DNA of 64,000 bases, taken from the NCBI GenBank assembly GCA_949130495.1, contig OX422215.1, positions 67,223,244 to 67,287,243 on the forward strand, read 5' to 3'. Under the pieces are notes generated by a model, which was not told the origin of the DNA, made no database searches, and worked only from the letters and a program-made list of their open reading frames with translations. Below, one piece after another: positions 1 through 12,049 of this stretch. Every line of letters begins with the position of its first letter. Within the stretch, counting starts at the first letter, position 1. The translations under genes and the position numbers were made by a program. Source of the DNA: Sambucus nigra (Eukaryota; Streptophyta; Magnoliopsida; Dipsacales; Adoxaceae).

Positions 1-733
1 TAAGAAGTTATGCATTTTGGGTGAGTCCCCTGGCTTGAGGAGCAGGGAGCGTATAGTCCCCACGTCATAGTGTCCATTTTATATTGTGTGATTTTTATCA
101 GGAATGAGACGTGGTGGGTATGTTTCGTTCTCATTTCCTCGGAGGAACTATGATTGCTTCCCATTCATCGTGATTTGGTTTTTACCAAGTCGATGTGATA
201 GTCCGACCGCTGGTATCTAGGATGATGTGTGAGTAATTCCCTAGAAGATGATAGCATTGAAAGACTGCATCCATTGAGTTATAGCTCTGAGGGATGGTTA
301 TTATACTTATATAGTGTGTGATATATAAGTATGGATATACTTGATGTATATAGTATAATGTATATATATTTTTATAAGATGTGAAATATATATATACGAA
401 TATACTAAAGAATGGAATGCAAGATAAATTCTGGATGAGCCCGCCTTTATCATATGCTTGGATGGAACTTTGATGATGAAGTGTTTCATTACCACGATTT
501 TAGTGCATGGGGACCTTATAGATATAATTTAAGGTATCCATGATTTATTGTTGAGCTGTGAGTTTAAGCTCATTGTTGTTTGCGCTAAGGACTTAGTATT
601 AGTACAAGCGCTTGGTGGTGTGGCTCCTGGAAAGAATTAAGAGTTCTGACTATATTTTATCGATAGGGGAGACGGGATTATCCGAGTGGCATATTTGAAC
701 TAGTGGACCTCCACAACTGACAAAGTTAAGTAA

Positions 734-825
734 TAGTGTATAGGAGGGGTTCCTTGTTTGGATTTCGCTTGCGAGACGCTTCACGCACGAAACTTAATAA
801 CGTCGGGAGTGGAGAGATGTTATAG
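734..825 (+). repeat. Dispersed ~75-bp repeat, copy 1
   Basis: Shares a core reading GGTTCCTTGTTTG, then GCGAGAC and CACGCA, with 1239-1310 and 5122-5210, in the same orientation. The first two copies are in the interior and the third is inside the LTR. No function is recognised. Confidence 0.6.
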
Positions 826-1238
826 AATGCAAGGATGTTCGTTTTGATGATAAGTCACCTAGTGTAGAGGAAACACTATTGAGTGAGAGACGTTTGATGA
901 CTGTATAATTATATAGAGATATAAGTGCTATGAAAAAGCACTGAAATTTTCCTCTCACCGCAAGTATGTGGCTGAGTTAAGGTGAAGGAAATCGATTTGA
1001 GACGTATATCCAGGTCTTGAATAAAAGGGAAATTCAGAGGAAATACATTTTGGGTATGATGTTAATAATGCTTTTTGTTGAGAGTAGGCTCCCTGATTAG
1101 TTGGGCTTTCCATTTGGTTAACATGGAAGGATTTTTTTTTTGTGGTAAAAGTACATTAGTAGGTTAACGAATAGGAATTTGAACGTCTCGTTGGTGTCCC
1201 TTAGACCGTTATATATCGATGACAGACGATGCGAGGGA

Positions 1239-1310
1239 GTAGTGTAACGGGAGGGTTCCTTGTTTGAATTTCTCTTTGCGAGACGTCCCACGCATGAAAC
1301 TGAGAAAATA
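1239..1310 (+). repeat. Dispersed ~75-bp repeat, copy 2
   Basis: Second copy of the GGTTCCTTGTTTG...GCGAGAC...CACGCA block seen at 734-825 and 5122-5210. It differs from the others by scattered substitutions. Confidence 0.6.
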
Positions 1311-2251
1311 TCAAAAGTCGAGACAGGTCTTAGACACTACAGATATAATTAGAATAGTACTCATATTACGTGTATTAGAAACACCTTAATCTTAAGACTA
1401 CCACGAAGTAAGGGAAATAAGGCACTGATATAGGAAGACTATTATGAGATAACAACAAGAAGATCGATGGGATAATCTTAAGAAGGATTAAATTTCCAAG
1501 TATCGGGAGAATTAAATTTCAAATTATTCGGGTTAAGGGATACCCATGTGTTAGTACCAGGCCAATGAAATGAGGCCCATTATTTAGAGTGAGTGTGATA
1601 TATAAAAACGTTTGCAATGGTGGTGCATATATGCACGGATGATAGGGGGTATGGGTACCCTGATTAGTAAATCCCAAAAATGTCCGAGATGGAAGGACGT
1701 GAAAATAAATATGTATAATATACGCTTGAAGGGAGACTATAAAGAAGGTAAAATAGTATGACGAATTCAATGTCGTGTGAGAATGACGATAATTCAAGCA
1801 TTTATGTGCAACGAGAGCTAGCACACTCGAGATGGGTTGAAAGGCTGTGAAAAGGCATTTGAAAGATACCTCTTAATGAAAAGGATACCAAATTATTGTG
1901 AGAAAGTAGAGAGGAGTCTTACTCGAACGAGTATTGACGAGTGGCTTGTACATGATTGTTTTGTTAGAATACTCCAAGGAAAGACGGAGTATATGTAGTA
2001 CCAAATTCCGGAAGAGTATATGAGAGTTAATACTTTAATTATTCAGTATAGGGAATGTAACTTGGAGATTACAAGAGAGATAGTAATCTGAATATTTATA
2101 CAATACGTAGCGATAAGAATAAAATACGTGTGAGAAGTGTATGATTAGGCTGGGAATATGCCTATGAATCTTAATAGGATGTGTGTATGCCTATTATGTG
2201 ATATTATTATTAAGAGCACTAATGGGTGTTAACCCGGGCGTGCAGGATTAG

Positions 2252-2255
<4 letters not shown>

Positions 2256-2288
<33 letters not shown>
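2256..2288. repeat. (TA)n microsatellite
   Basis: An uninterrupted TA run just after a GTGCAGGATTAG motif that also precedes the TA tract near 10.82 kb in the solo LTR. The microsatellite therefore sits at a homologous position in both. Confidence 0.9.
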
Positions 2289-2292
<4 letters not shown>

Positions 2293-3135
2293 AGGGATGA
2301 TATGCCTATATGTATATATATGGATTTGTGAATATTTCTACTATGTGAGACTAGTAGACATGGTAATAATAATAAATATTTTGCGCCAAGTTGTCTTAAT
2401 AAAAAGGTGCAAGATTTGTGTAAATATATATAGATGCGGAGACTATATATATATGAGCATATGCCATTAGATGGCTGGAATATAGTGGGAGACCATTGTG
2501 TTAGGCTATATTTAAATTTGGTTAAACTAAGACGTAATGTATATACCGATCCTAGAGTAGTGGTACATGCTATATCCGAATTTCGAGGACGAAATTTTGT
2601 TGTAAGGGGGGAAGTATGTAACACCCCGCACTTTTAAAGGTATTTAAATTACACTGTGAATTTAATTTGGTAATTTGAGGAATTATTATGAATAGTAATT
2701 CTGGGATTAATGAGTGAAATTAAATAAATTCAATATTATAAAGTGAATAGTAATTATTAGTTTTCGAATGACAGATTAATATTTACGTGGATTATATTTC
2801 GAGACTAAGTATATGATTAGATTATTTTTATTACATGTCGCAGTTGGGTAGAGCGACGAAGGAAAATATTTTAAATTGGAAAACACGCGTATTGAACGTG
2901 TTGGGTCAAAATAGTGAATTTTAGTTAAGTGACTCGAATGGAGATTTTGACTTTTCCATTGGGTTCGGAATGGCCGATATAGTCAAAATAGAGTAACCGG
3001 GGGTAGTATTTGGGTTCCGGACATTTTTGGACTAATAGGGACTCGTAAATGAGTACACGAGTCATTTAACAATTGGGTATATACCCAATTTCGGATTTAA
3101 AGAGGTGGCAACCCTCATTTCCCCCAAATATCATC

Positions 3136-3139
<4 letters not shown>

Positions 3140-3186
<47 letters not shown>
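3140..3186. repeat. (GA)n microsatellite
   Basis: About 47 bases of GA within the LTR, followed by a purine-rich stretch to about 3236. The translated Arg-Glu run it produces is not a protein. Confidence 0.95.
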
Positions 3187-3190
<4 letters not shown>

Positions 3191-5121
3191 AGAAATAAGA
3201 GAAGAAAGAAGAAGAAAGAAAAGAGAAGAAAAGAACAGATTTTCGGCCAAAATTCGCGGGATTCGACTCGTGGTCGTCGGATTTAATCCACGAGGCAAGT
3301 GTTTAACTTTCTTTGTGATTTAGTGTGTTTAATTTCTCACATGGTAGTTGGTATAAAACTAAATATTTTTGGGTTGAAATTTCGTGGATCAAACGGGTTT
3401 TTGAAAGATTAAAACGGATATAACTCGATTTATACCCAATTTGAGAAACTTGAAATTAATTAAAATTAATTGTTGGATCTGGATTCTAGGATGATTAGAA
3501 CCCTTTGAATGTGTGTATTTATGGTTATTTGAGGTTGAATGATGATGAGAGAAGAGATAAAAAGCTTAGAGGTGTTTTAATGTAGGTTTGGATTTTTGGA
3601 GAAGAAGGTGAATAGTGACTAGCGTTACTTCTGGACTATTTCGAATAGGAAGACAACCGATTCCACTCTCGGTCAAAACATAAAAGTTGTAGATCTTTTC
3701 AATACGGTTGCGTGGGAACCGACCGCGTATTTTTTATAATTTTTTTTTTGAATTGTTATGATTTTTATAAGATGGCAGTTCCGGGGTGAAATCACCAACT
3801 CGAAAATGCATTCGGAAATTGGAAAAATAAAAGGCTAAAATTGTTTGGAGATAAATATTTGGGGTTCCTAAAAATAGTGTGGGGACTTCTAAATATTTTT
3901 TTTTAGTAAGGCGTGTATTTTGGATTAGTTGAAAGTAAAATCCAAGATTCACCCAAATAGGGGTGTTCGTGAGGATTAATACTTAAAGAGATATTTAGGT
4001 GTCATTTGAATATTAAATAAGGGAATACGTATTGGGGTATTTTAATTGTGTGACGGCTTATATTATTGCGAATGAGAATATTCGAGGCTATTGGCTATCG
4101 CTATAAGAGTTTGGATATTATAGCAATAAAAGATTGAGAAGAGATAAATAATATAAATCGATGTTGTTGATATAATCATTGTGCGGTGAGAAAAACTCAG
4201 AAAATAATATATTGAAAATGGGTAAAATTGATAAATGCGTAGGATATCCAAGATATATATATACTATGTACAGGATGTATTGTATGGGCTGTGAGTATGC
4301 TCTTATATTATATATGTGTAAAAATCATGCCCGTGCTACTTGCTATCACGGAGGTTACCGCGTCGGGATAGTCTTATCTCGATGGGACCTTTATGGGGGA
4401 TATTGACTTGTACCCTAGAACATAGGACTCCTTGGTATAGGCTATGTGATTGATAGTCAGACGGTCCTAAGAGACGTGAGGGATGTGTTGACCTCTTAGT
4501 GACTTGGAACTATGCTTCGCCTCCATTTGTATGTGTTTTGTGTTAATACAGTTCGAAAGTGATTCCGAACTAGTATTTCCCTTATTTTCTGTGATACGGG
4601 AACTTGATAGCAGAGTATGCCAGCACCATAGATCTTATGTGGGGTGTCGTTAGTATATATATTATATGCGTGACTAATATATATACGTAGATTTATATGG
4701 GAACTTTCTAATGTGCGTATAAGTAGATAAGTAAGGAATAAATGCTTCAACTTTATAACGATACAAGGGGTTTCTTAACCAGGGTTCAATAGTGTGATAT
4801 ATTGTTATATAAATTGATGTGTATGCATAAAGAGAATAATGTGCGTATACCAAAATCTTGTTTGGTTTCCTAAATGGATAACTAATATACTTGTTGCGAA
4901 AAGTATATTGTATATATATGAGATGAGATATCATATAACCTAACCCTGTATAAAAAGGAGAAGAATGAATTAAGTGATATACTCCTTCCGGTACATTTAT
5001 ATCCGAATTTATATGAATATGGATCATAGGTTGTAATGAGAACTATCAATAAATACGGGATGGTATAAATATGTTATGTACTGAAGGCCTAATGGATCCC
5101 AATAATCAACATTGTCATGTA

Positions 5122-5210
5122 GTAGTGTATCAGGGGGTTCCTTGTTTGGATTTCACTTCGCGAGACACCCCACGCACGAACGTAACATAATGTTGGGAAT
5201 GGGGAGAAGT
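5122..5210 (+). repeat. Dispersed ~75-bp repeat, copy 3 (inside LTR)
   Basis: Third copy of the block also found at 734-825 and 1239-1310, here inside the LTR. It supports the view that the adjoining interior contains LTR-derived DNA. Confidence 0.6.
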
Positions 5211-6016
5211 TTAGTCCTTAGTACCCGAATTGATGAGGTTTATTAGAAGATGGGTAATTACATTAGTTAGGCAGGGTAGCTTAACTAGGTTGTTTAAAAT
5301 GGTATGCGCTAGTTTTGCACTGTTAGAAGAGGGGTGAGGTGTATCTCATGTGAGAGCGATACCAGTTTAAATATGAGAAATAACATATTTTAAAATATGG
5401 ATTTTAAGCACTTGCTAAAATGTTTTCAAAAATCGGGCTGTGACCTGTTTATCTCTTTTCCCTCTTGCTATATCTATATATATATATAGGTGTCTAGACA
5501 CAAGGACACCTGGATGATGATTCTTTCGAGTCAGACGTTTACTGCAGCAGTTGTGGATGCAAGCAGGTTTATATTAGACGCTTCCATCATTGAGATTTAT
5601 ATAGAGGGTATTATAGAAACATTCGGGCTTATGGCCCAACTGTACTCATTTATTCTTTTATCGCCTTTTAGTGCGGCATTCGATTTGGTTGTATTATTGT
5701 ACCGAGTGTTCGGTTATTTTATTTTATTTCATTTCAGTTGGTGAATGTAAACTGTTGTAATTGTTTTATTTGAATGGTTTGGTTAAAAAGATTTGTTAAT
5801 TTAAAATTTTGACGCCGGCCTAATAGGATATTAGTAATTAAATTAGTTTTCGACAGTGATGCTAAGAATGAACAATATGAGACTCCTGTTTTAATGTTAT
5901 ATAGGAGTGATCGCCCGTTATTTTATTAGGCGGGGTTTCACACCTGAACCCAACATAACCGTGTAAAGGGAACCAAGAGTGATGGTAGCTAGAGGAATCT
6001 TTATGCCCAAAGACAT

Positions 6017-6901
6017 TCAAATAACCATATTGATGAGATCTGTCCTCAGGTAGTCATAGGATTTTTCAAGAAGGAGCATTCTTAACAAGATTACCCAAAT
6101 ATTGGTAGCAAGTTCCAGATTTCTCTCGTACCCTTTTCCAGTTGGAGACATATCGGCCGCTTTGTTTCCCTTAGGGTTACTCTTTAGTGCCTCCCTAGCT
6201 TTTGTTGCTGCCTTGTCCTCCATAAAGTAAAAATATCGAATAATATCTAAGAAGGTACATTTATTGGAACTCTCGATGCATTTTTTATGACTCCTTCCAA
6301 GGTCCTGTGTGTAGCTGCTTCCACATTCGAAATAGCTTCCTCAAAGAATGTTTCAGTTCCTGCAGCTTCAAACCCTAATAATTTATGTACATCCTCCAAA
6401 GTAATCATAAACCCACCCCCACGCAGCCATAAAAATGTGAGACTTGTGGCTCCAACGAGATACCAACAGTCTCAGGGTGTTGTTATTTTTGGCAAGAGTA
6501 AGGTTTCCAAACCAGATAGAGGAAGATAAACCCACCAAAGATAATTTATCAGCATATTAACTGTGTATGTAGTCAGTTCAAAAGCCCAGGACCTCATAAG
6601 GTCCTTCGACTGATTCAAATTCAACACTGGAGTAGGGAAAATCTCCCTGATCAATTCTAAACATGGTAATGCTTACACTAGGAATATAGGCCCAATCTTT
6701 CAGTTCATCACTTTCATCTATAAGCAAGTTGGGAGAATCCTTGGAAGTTAGAGGGCAAAGAAAGTGACCTATTGTAGACCAAAAGTGGTCAGCGTCCCCA
6801 AAATGGGGAGAACGACGATATTTTTCCCATTGGGTTTGTTGGGCATGAGTTTTGGGAGAGACACTTCTTGAAGAAAAAGTCTTCTTGATTATGGGAGCCA
6901 T
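6017..6901 (-). pseudogene. Degenerate plant-mobile-domain-like ORF
   Basis: Reading the minus strand from an ATG at 6901, a 107-codon frame is followed after a frame change by a second segment (6654-6472) reading YLPLSGLETLLLPKITTP. After an in-frame stop this continues as WYLVGATSLTFLW and then FMITLEDVHKLLGFEAAG. A lysine-rich piece follows at 6223-6017. The ITLEDVxxLLG pattern is the recognisable core of the plant mobile domain, a domain carried by some plant transposons and by domesticated genes such as the MAIN family. The assignment rests on that motif alone. At least one frame change and one stop break the frame, so it is almost surely dead. It lies between two gypsy LTRs and is probably part of another element. 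Confidence 0.45.
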
Positions 6902-8932
6902 TAGAGAAATGGAGTTTAGAGTTTTGGGAAAGAAGAGAAAAATGTTTGGGGAAGGAAAAGAGGGAAGAAAGTTTCTTTCTTTCTCTAAAAGATAAGTGTT
7001 TGCGAAAATCGTAAAGGTAAAAATCGTTTGAAAAAAGATGGAGCCTTTTATGAGGGGAAAAACATTGAAGTTGAAGTGGCAAGAATGGTTTCAAGCACGT
7101 ATTTTTGAGCTCGGCATCCTGCGCAATGATTACGTTTAATTTGAGGACAGTTAAGGTCTCTCATATGGAATATAAGCACTGACCCCAACACACCTCGTGT
7201 AAAGTTGGGGGGAAAGATTCCAAGCGTATTTAATGTGAGGCGACGCCATGATGACAGTTGGCTTGGGGGAATGAACATATCATCCCACAAATCCCTTTAC
7301 ATGGGGAAACAAATAGGTTTTTTTTTTTTTTGGGGGGGGGGGGGGGGGGGATTTTAAAAACCATTATATTCCCCCAATAAATATAAATCGATTTATTACA
7401 AAAAAATACATTTTACCTCTGAGAAAACTTCATGACCAAATTCCTAGGTCGCTTGAGTAAAAGCTCACTCGGAGGGAAATGCATGTGTTGTCATTTGCAC
7501 ATATCTTTATACAAATAACAGTTATTTCCATAATTTATTTTTTTGTTTATTTGAAATAACCCCTGCTCACAGGTTACTCGAAGAAAGGTGATGTTATTTC
7601 ATACAGATATTTCTTTACAGATAAATAAATATCTCTACGAAGGGGAAAATGTAAGGGGGGCCTAGATCAAGGTTGATTGGCAGACTAATCTTGCACAAAC
7701 AAAAGGATTAATGATAGAACAAAAGGTTATTCGGAATAAATTCACTACAAAGACTAAGGTCGCTTAAGGGACCTTTCACAAAGATCAAGTTGGATCGAGA
7801 GATATGGAAAGTACACGTTGTAATAGGAATTATGATGTACTTGTATTATATTCTTTTGTTGAACTACTTAGATTTTTTTTGTAATGATTCTGAGGTTGAT
7901 CAGTACCTTCGAAAGACTATGTCTGGAAGGACATAGGAAAGCCGCATGTTCTATCGAACAACCTCATTTTAGGAATCTTACAGGGACTTAGTTTGGAGGA
8001 TTAGGAACAAGGTAACATTTGGTAAAGAACACCAACCTCTTTAGCTTACTTGGGCAAAACCTCTGTTCAATGGGCACAATAAATGGCCGCTCGAGATACC
8101 ATCTGCTGAGGAGCCTCTCTTGAGGAACCTCATTTCCAACTGTTGTCCAAAGTTGTTCCTTTGTACTCTCATAGATTCTTCTAGGTTGCTCGAACAACCA
8201 TCGTCTGAAAGACCATATTTGGCTGATTAGACAAGTCATCTCATAAGTTATTGTTTGCCACCTTTTATGATGTCACGTTCCTGACATTTTAGGAACTCGA
8301 GAAAAGTTTGAACCACTAACCCAGTTAAAGGGAATGTCCTATCAACCGTCATTAATCATACCTTTGTGCCAACGTATCACATCTCAATCAATGTAAAGTA
8401 ACTCTTGATAGCAAAAATAGTGTTCCCGTCAAAATATAATATCTCACGCATATAATGCAATATCTTTAGCATTAATTGCACAGTACTCTAGGTATCAAAT
8501 GAGGTCAGAACATTTAATGCAGGCAAGGTCGCTCGATTGACCTTGTCCCATATAAGTACTCTCTTTTATCTTTTTTAAAAGGATTCTAGATAAAACTTAT
8601 TATTCCCAAAGTTAATGCCCAGTTCTTTCCAAACACAAGAGTTTGTTCATCATTTATTGATTACTCCCTTAACCACTTTATTCTCTAACATTAGCATTTA
8701 AAGTGCTCCTAGTTTGCTTCCTTGACTTGATTATGCTAAAGTGCTTATTTTTTCTCCCTCCAATCAAGTTTGTTATGGCGTCCCCTTCCATTTATTATAG
8801 TCAAAGAGTATTTATGTTGTAAAAACTTAATTAAATATAGACTTTTGGTTTCAAAGGCTATTTGTTACAAATTTATAGTTATCATTTATTATGTTGTTCT
8901 TTGTGTACTTATCATCATTCTGATAAGGTTTT
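6902..8932. other. Non-coding stretch, possible LTR remnant
   Basis: No supportable gene. It contains a T14 run followed by about 19 G (7318-7350). A purine tract at about 7640-7649 is followed by TGTAAGGGGGG, which could be a polypurine tract and LTR start. A TATA-like CCATATAAG near 8545 would suit an LTR promoter. No matching second LTR or target duplication was found, so the LTR reading is weak. Confidence 0.35.
7318..7350. repeat. Homopolymer T14-G19
   Basis: A run of T passes directly into about 19 consecutive G. It is a potential quadruplex-forming tract and also a spot where the assembly length may be wrong. Confidence 0.9.
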
Positions 8933-10074
8933 TGTAACGCCCCCTATTTTTATGATTTAAATAATTATGGGATTAATTATTATTGTTGCAGTAATTAAAT
9001 CAAAATGTGAGAAATGTATTTGTTAATTAATCCGAATTAAAATAAATATTGACTAGTGTGCAAAGGGTTAATACTTATTGATGAGATTTATTGAATATTA
9101 CTGTGTGAATATATAATATAGAATTATGAAATTTTATAAATTGTCGAGAGTAAGAAATACGACAGTTTGGTATATTAAGTCGGGACGCGCTTGTGAGTCG
9201 TGTCAGAACTAATTTAATGGATTAAAGATGTGAATTATTTTTAGGTAACTCTTATGGCCATTTCGAGTGTGCCATTGAGTCAGGAAGGGTCGAGATAGTC
9301 AGAAAACTCTACTCATGTGTTTTATTTGGACTCCAGAATATTTGTAGGCCTAACCGGCACCCCATAAGGGGTATTTTTATCCTTTGAATTTTTGGGGAAT
9401 TAATATGGACGAAAATTAGAAAAATAAAAGGGAGTGTACGTGGGTGAAAGGAAGTCAATCAGTTTCTAAACCTAAGAGAGGGGGAGAGAGAACCACAGAG
9501 GAAGATGGAGAGAGAGTCCATAGGTGTTATTGGTGCAAAACTCAAGAACTCGCACCACAAATCCCACCAAAGCATAGATCGGAAAATGAGGAACAAGTCT
9601 ATGCCAATTTCATCAACGGATCAGAACATCATAATCGAGGCAAGTGTTTATTACTTAATTTCTATTAGCAATAATTGTGCTCATGTTAGTATAGGAATCA
9701 AATACACGATTTAGAATTTATTTGGGTAAATTTAAAGAATTTAAATCATGGATTGAGAGATTATTTTAATGAAGAATCGAACCCTTTACATGTAGAATAG
9801 AAATCCCAAAATTATATATTGAATTTGAGAAATGAATCTGGGTTTTAATGGTTCTTGATTCGAAATTTGAAGAACTAGGTCTTTAATGATAAATTTGGGG
9901 ATATTATATCTAATTGATGTCTTGTAAAGATTTCAATGGTTATAGGTTGTTATAAATCATCTAAACTTGGTAGAATACCAATTTGGGTTGTTGTTTTAGT
10001 GATTGGGAATGAGCAGTAGAGGTTCTTAGCTTCTAATGGTGGGAAAACGTAGCAGGTCTGGTTGGGGAAGGAAA

Positions 10075-10172
10075 CTTCTCAATCTCGTTCGAACGAAATT
10101 GATTCTGGTTCGAACGTGAAAGGATCTCGTGAGATGTCGTTCAAATGACATCACATTTGGTTCGAACGACAG
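10075..10172. repeat. TTCGAA palindrome cluster in the solo LTR
   Basis: Several GTTCGAAC-type palindromes and near matches occur within about 100 bases, some 1.14 kb from the LTR start. Clusters of a different palindrome (CGATCG) occupy the equivalent position in the LTRs at 30357, 55499 and 62410. Confidence 0.7.
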
Positions 10173-10847
10173 GTCCAAAAAAATCTGGAAAACCCTGTTT
10201 CAGTCCAGTTCGAGTTTCACAGTTAATTTGAGTGGGGAAAACTGTTATTTGATGAATTTAATATAGTTCAGAATTCTTAGGAAGTATTTGAGAAATAATA
10301 CTCTAAATATTGGCATGGTAAGTTAACCTTGGAAATTTCGAGAGAGAGTAATCGAAATAATTGTGTTATAAGTAGTAATGAGAAAATACTACGTATGGAA
10401 AATAAATGTACAGGTTGGGTGAATACCCATAACTCTTAATAGGATGTGTGTATGCCTATATTATATGTTTATTATTATGCGTATAGCATACCTACGCTTT
10501 TTGCTATCGGGAGGAGGTTTGCGCGAAGTGGACAGTCTTATCCTGGGTGACCCAATGGGGGGATATTTGACTTGTACCCAGAGTATATGAACTTGGTTAT
10601 GTGCTATCTGAGATGTAGGATAGTTTCAACGGCTGAATGGGGGCGTAGGTATGTGCGTGACCCATTTGGATGGGGAATATACTCGCCTCCAATATTTCTA
10701 TTTTGAATTTATGGTTCGTGAGAGATTGAGCCAGTTGTCCTTTATGCAGTGAGCGATGCACCGGGACTTGATAGCCGAGTATGCATTGCGCCAAGTGGTC
10801 TTAACCAAGGGGTGCAGGATTAGTATATATATGTATAGGGATGATGT

Positions 10848-10850
<3 letters not shown>

Positions 10851-10918
<68 letters not shown>
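10851..10918. repeat. (TA)n microsatellite
   Basis: About 68 bases of TA within the solo LTR, at the position homologous to the TA tract at 2256-2288. Confidence 0.95.
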
Positions 10919-10921
<3 letters not shown>

Positions 10922-11460
10922 TTGTGAATACGTCTACTATGTGTAACTAGTATATATGGTAATAATAATAATAATTGCTTTGAGCCAAGTGGTATTAACC
11001 AAGGGGTGCAGGTGTAGAATACATATATAAGGATGATGTGACTATATATATGAATAAATTTGGGAAAATTCTACTGTGTGAAATTAGTAGATATAGTAAT
11101 AATGAGAAATAAAATAATCTTAGTGGGTAAAAGATTAACTAGTCGAACGGTGAATAATGATATTTTGTTATGTGGGATAAACTATTTCAATAATGTATTA
11201 TATGGGCGATACGGGTATACTACTAGTGACGTAGATGGTGGTAAGGTGACTTTGAACTAGTTAGGCTGGGTAGCATAACTAATATGGGGTAGATGTACGT
11301 TAGGCGTACACAGTAGATGAGAGGTGAGAATCTCATGTGAGATTCCGACAAGCTAACATGCACATAATACTTGCTTTATTACAAATTTTAAATACTTGCT
11401 AAAACAAATATTTTTACAACTCGGGCTTTGACCCGTCTCTTGCTATTCTTCTCTCTTTTG

Positions 11461-11461
<1 letters not shown>

Positions 11462-11510
<49 letters not shown>
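11462..11510. repeat. (TA)n microsatellite
   Basis: About 49 bases of TA just upstream of the conserved AGGTGTACATCCACAGGG block of the solo LTR. Confidence 0.95.
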
Positions 11511-11513
<3 letters not shown>

Positions 11514-12049
11514 GTGTACATCCACAGGGCTACCAGACTTAAACGTGTGGATCATTTAGCGAGTTGCAGCGGTTGTGGGAGTTGTAGGTCCTTGCATTAG
11601 ACGCCTCTCTCATTTCCTTCAGTTTTATTCAGACATTTCTCTTGGGGCATGTTTCGCCTATTCTCAATCGTATCATTAGAGATTGTACTCAGTTTACTTT
11701 AGTAGTTTATTTCTATTGCACTTGCGGATTTTATGGTTTGTTGGTTTGAGACTTTGAACTGGAATGTTTTATCCAGTCTGATTTATTTCAGTAGTTGATT
11801 CATGTCCAGTATTTATTATATTTATGTGGAATGTAAATGTCTTATATCTTAAAGAATGGAAATTTATTAATGGATTATTTGAGTTTAATTAAAATTAAAT
11901 GTTTTAACACTTAGCTTAATTATTTATTAGGTGATAAATGAAGAAAAAATATTTTTCGATGGTGATGCTAAGAATGAATCCACCGAACATTCTGTTTTAA
12001 ATTTAATAAAGGACTGATCACCCGGTATTTAATTAGGTGGGGTTTCATA

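Larger units (their letters stand above)
1..2616 (+). mobile_element. Non-coding interior of a large gypsy retrotransposon derivative (partial)
   Basis: No reading frame longer than about 130 codons makes a recognisable protein here. The last ~60 bases, ending in a purine tract (about 2604-2616) directly before an LTR, match the usual end of a Tekay-type pol (the reading NFVVRGEV, with a GACGAAATT motif). That makes this the 3' part of an element entering from the left. About 2150-2440 resembles the middle of the solo LTR at about 10.4-11.0 kb, and two blocks resemble part of the adjoining LTR, so much of this interior seems derived from LTR sequence. I infer a LARD-type non-autonomous element. 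Its 5' end lies outside the window. Confidence 0.5.
2617..5942 (+). repeat. 3' LTR of a Tekay-type Ty3/gypsy element, ~3.3 kb
   Basis: Begins TGTAACACCCCG immediately after a purine-rich tract and ends in GGGGTTTCACA. This start and end pattern is shared by the LTRs at 8933, 30357, 55499 and 62410. Internal blocks shared with those LTRs include the TGCTATCACGG block near 4.33 kb, the GGGCTGTGACC block near 5.43 kb, the AGACGC block near 5.58 kb and the TTTTCGACAGTGATGCTA block near 5.85 kb. The matching 5' LTR would lie to the left of the window, so the target duplication cannot be checked; the five bases following are CCTGA. Confidence 0.75.
8933..12049 (+). mobile_element. Solo LTR of a Tekay-type gypsy element, ~3.1 kb
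   Basis: Starts TGTAACGCCCCC and ends GGGGTTTCATA (the usual terminal CA has become TA). It is bracketed by GTTTT at 8928-8932 and GTTTT at 12050-12054, a perfect 5-bp target duplication. No internal region or second LTR is attached, so it is a solo LTR left by LTR-LTR recombination. It shares ordered blocks with the other Tekay LTRs here: TGCTATCGGGAGG near 10.5 kb, GGGCTTTGACCCGT near 11.42 kb, AGACGCCTC near 11.6 kb and TTTTCGATGGTGATGCTA near 11.95 kb. Two long TA tracts lie inside. Confidence 0.85.

Noticed and set aside
3105..3323. Arg-Glu repeat frame
   Set aside because: Translation of a GA microsatellite.
7745..7760. CACTACAAAG as the missing left end of the CACTA element
   Set aside because: It does not continue to match the right terminus, no subterminal repeats follow, and flanking triplets do not agree.
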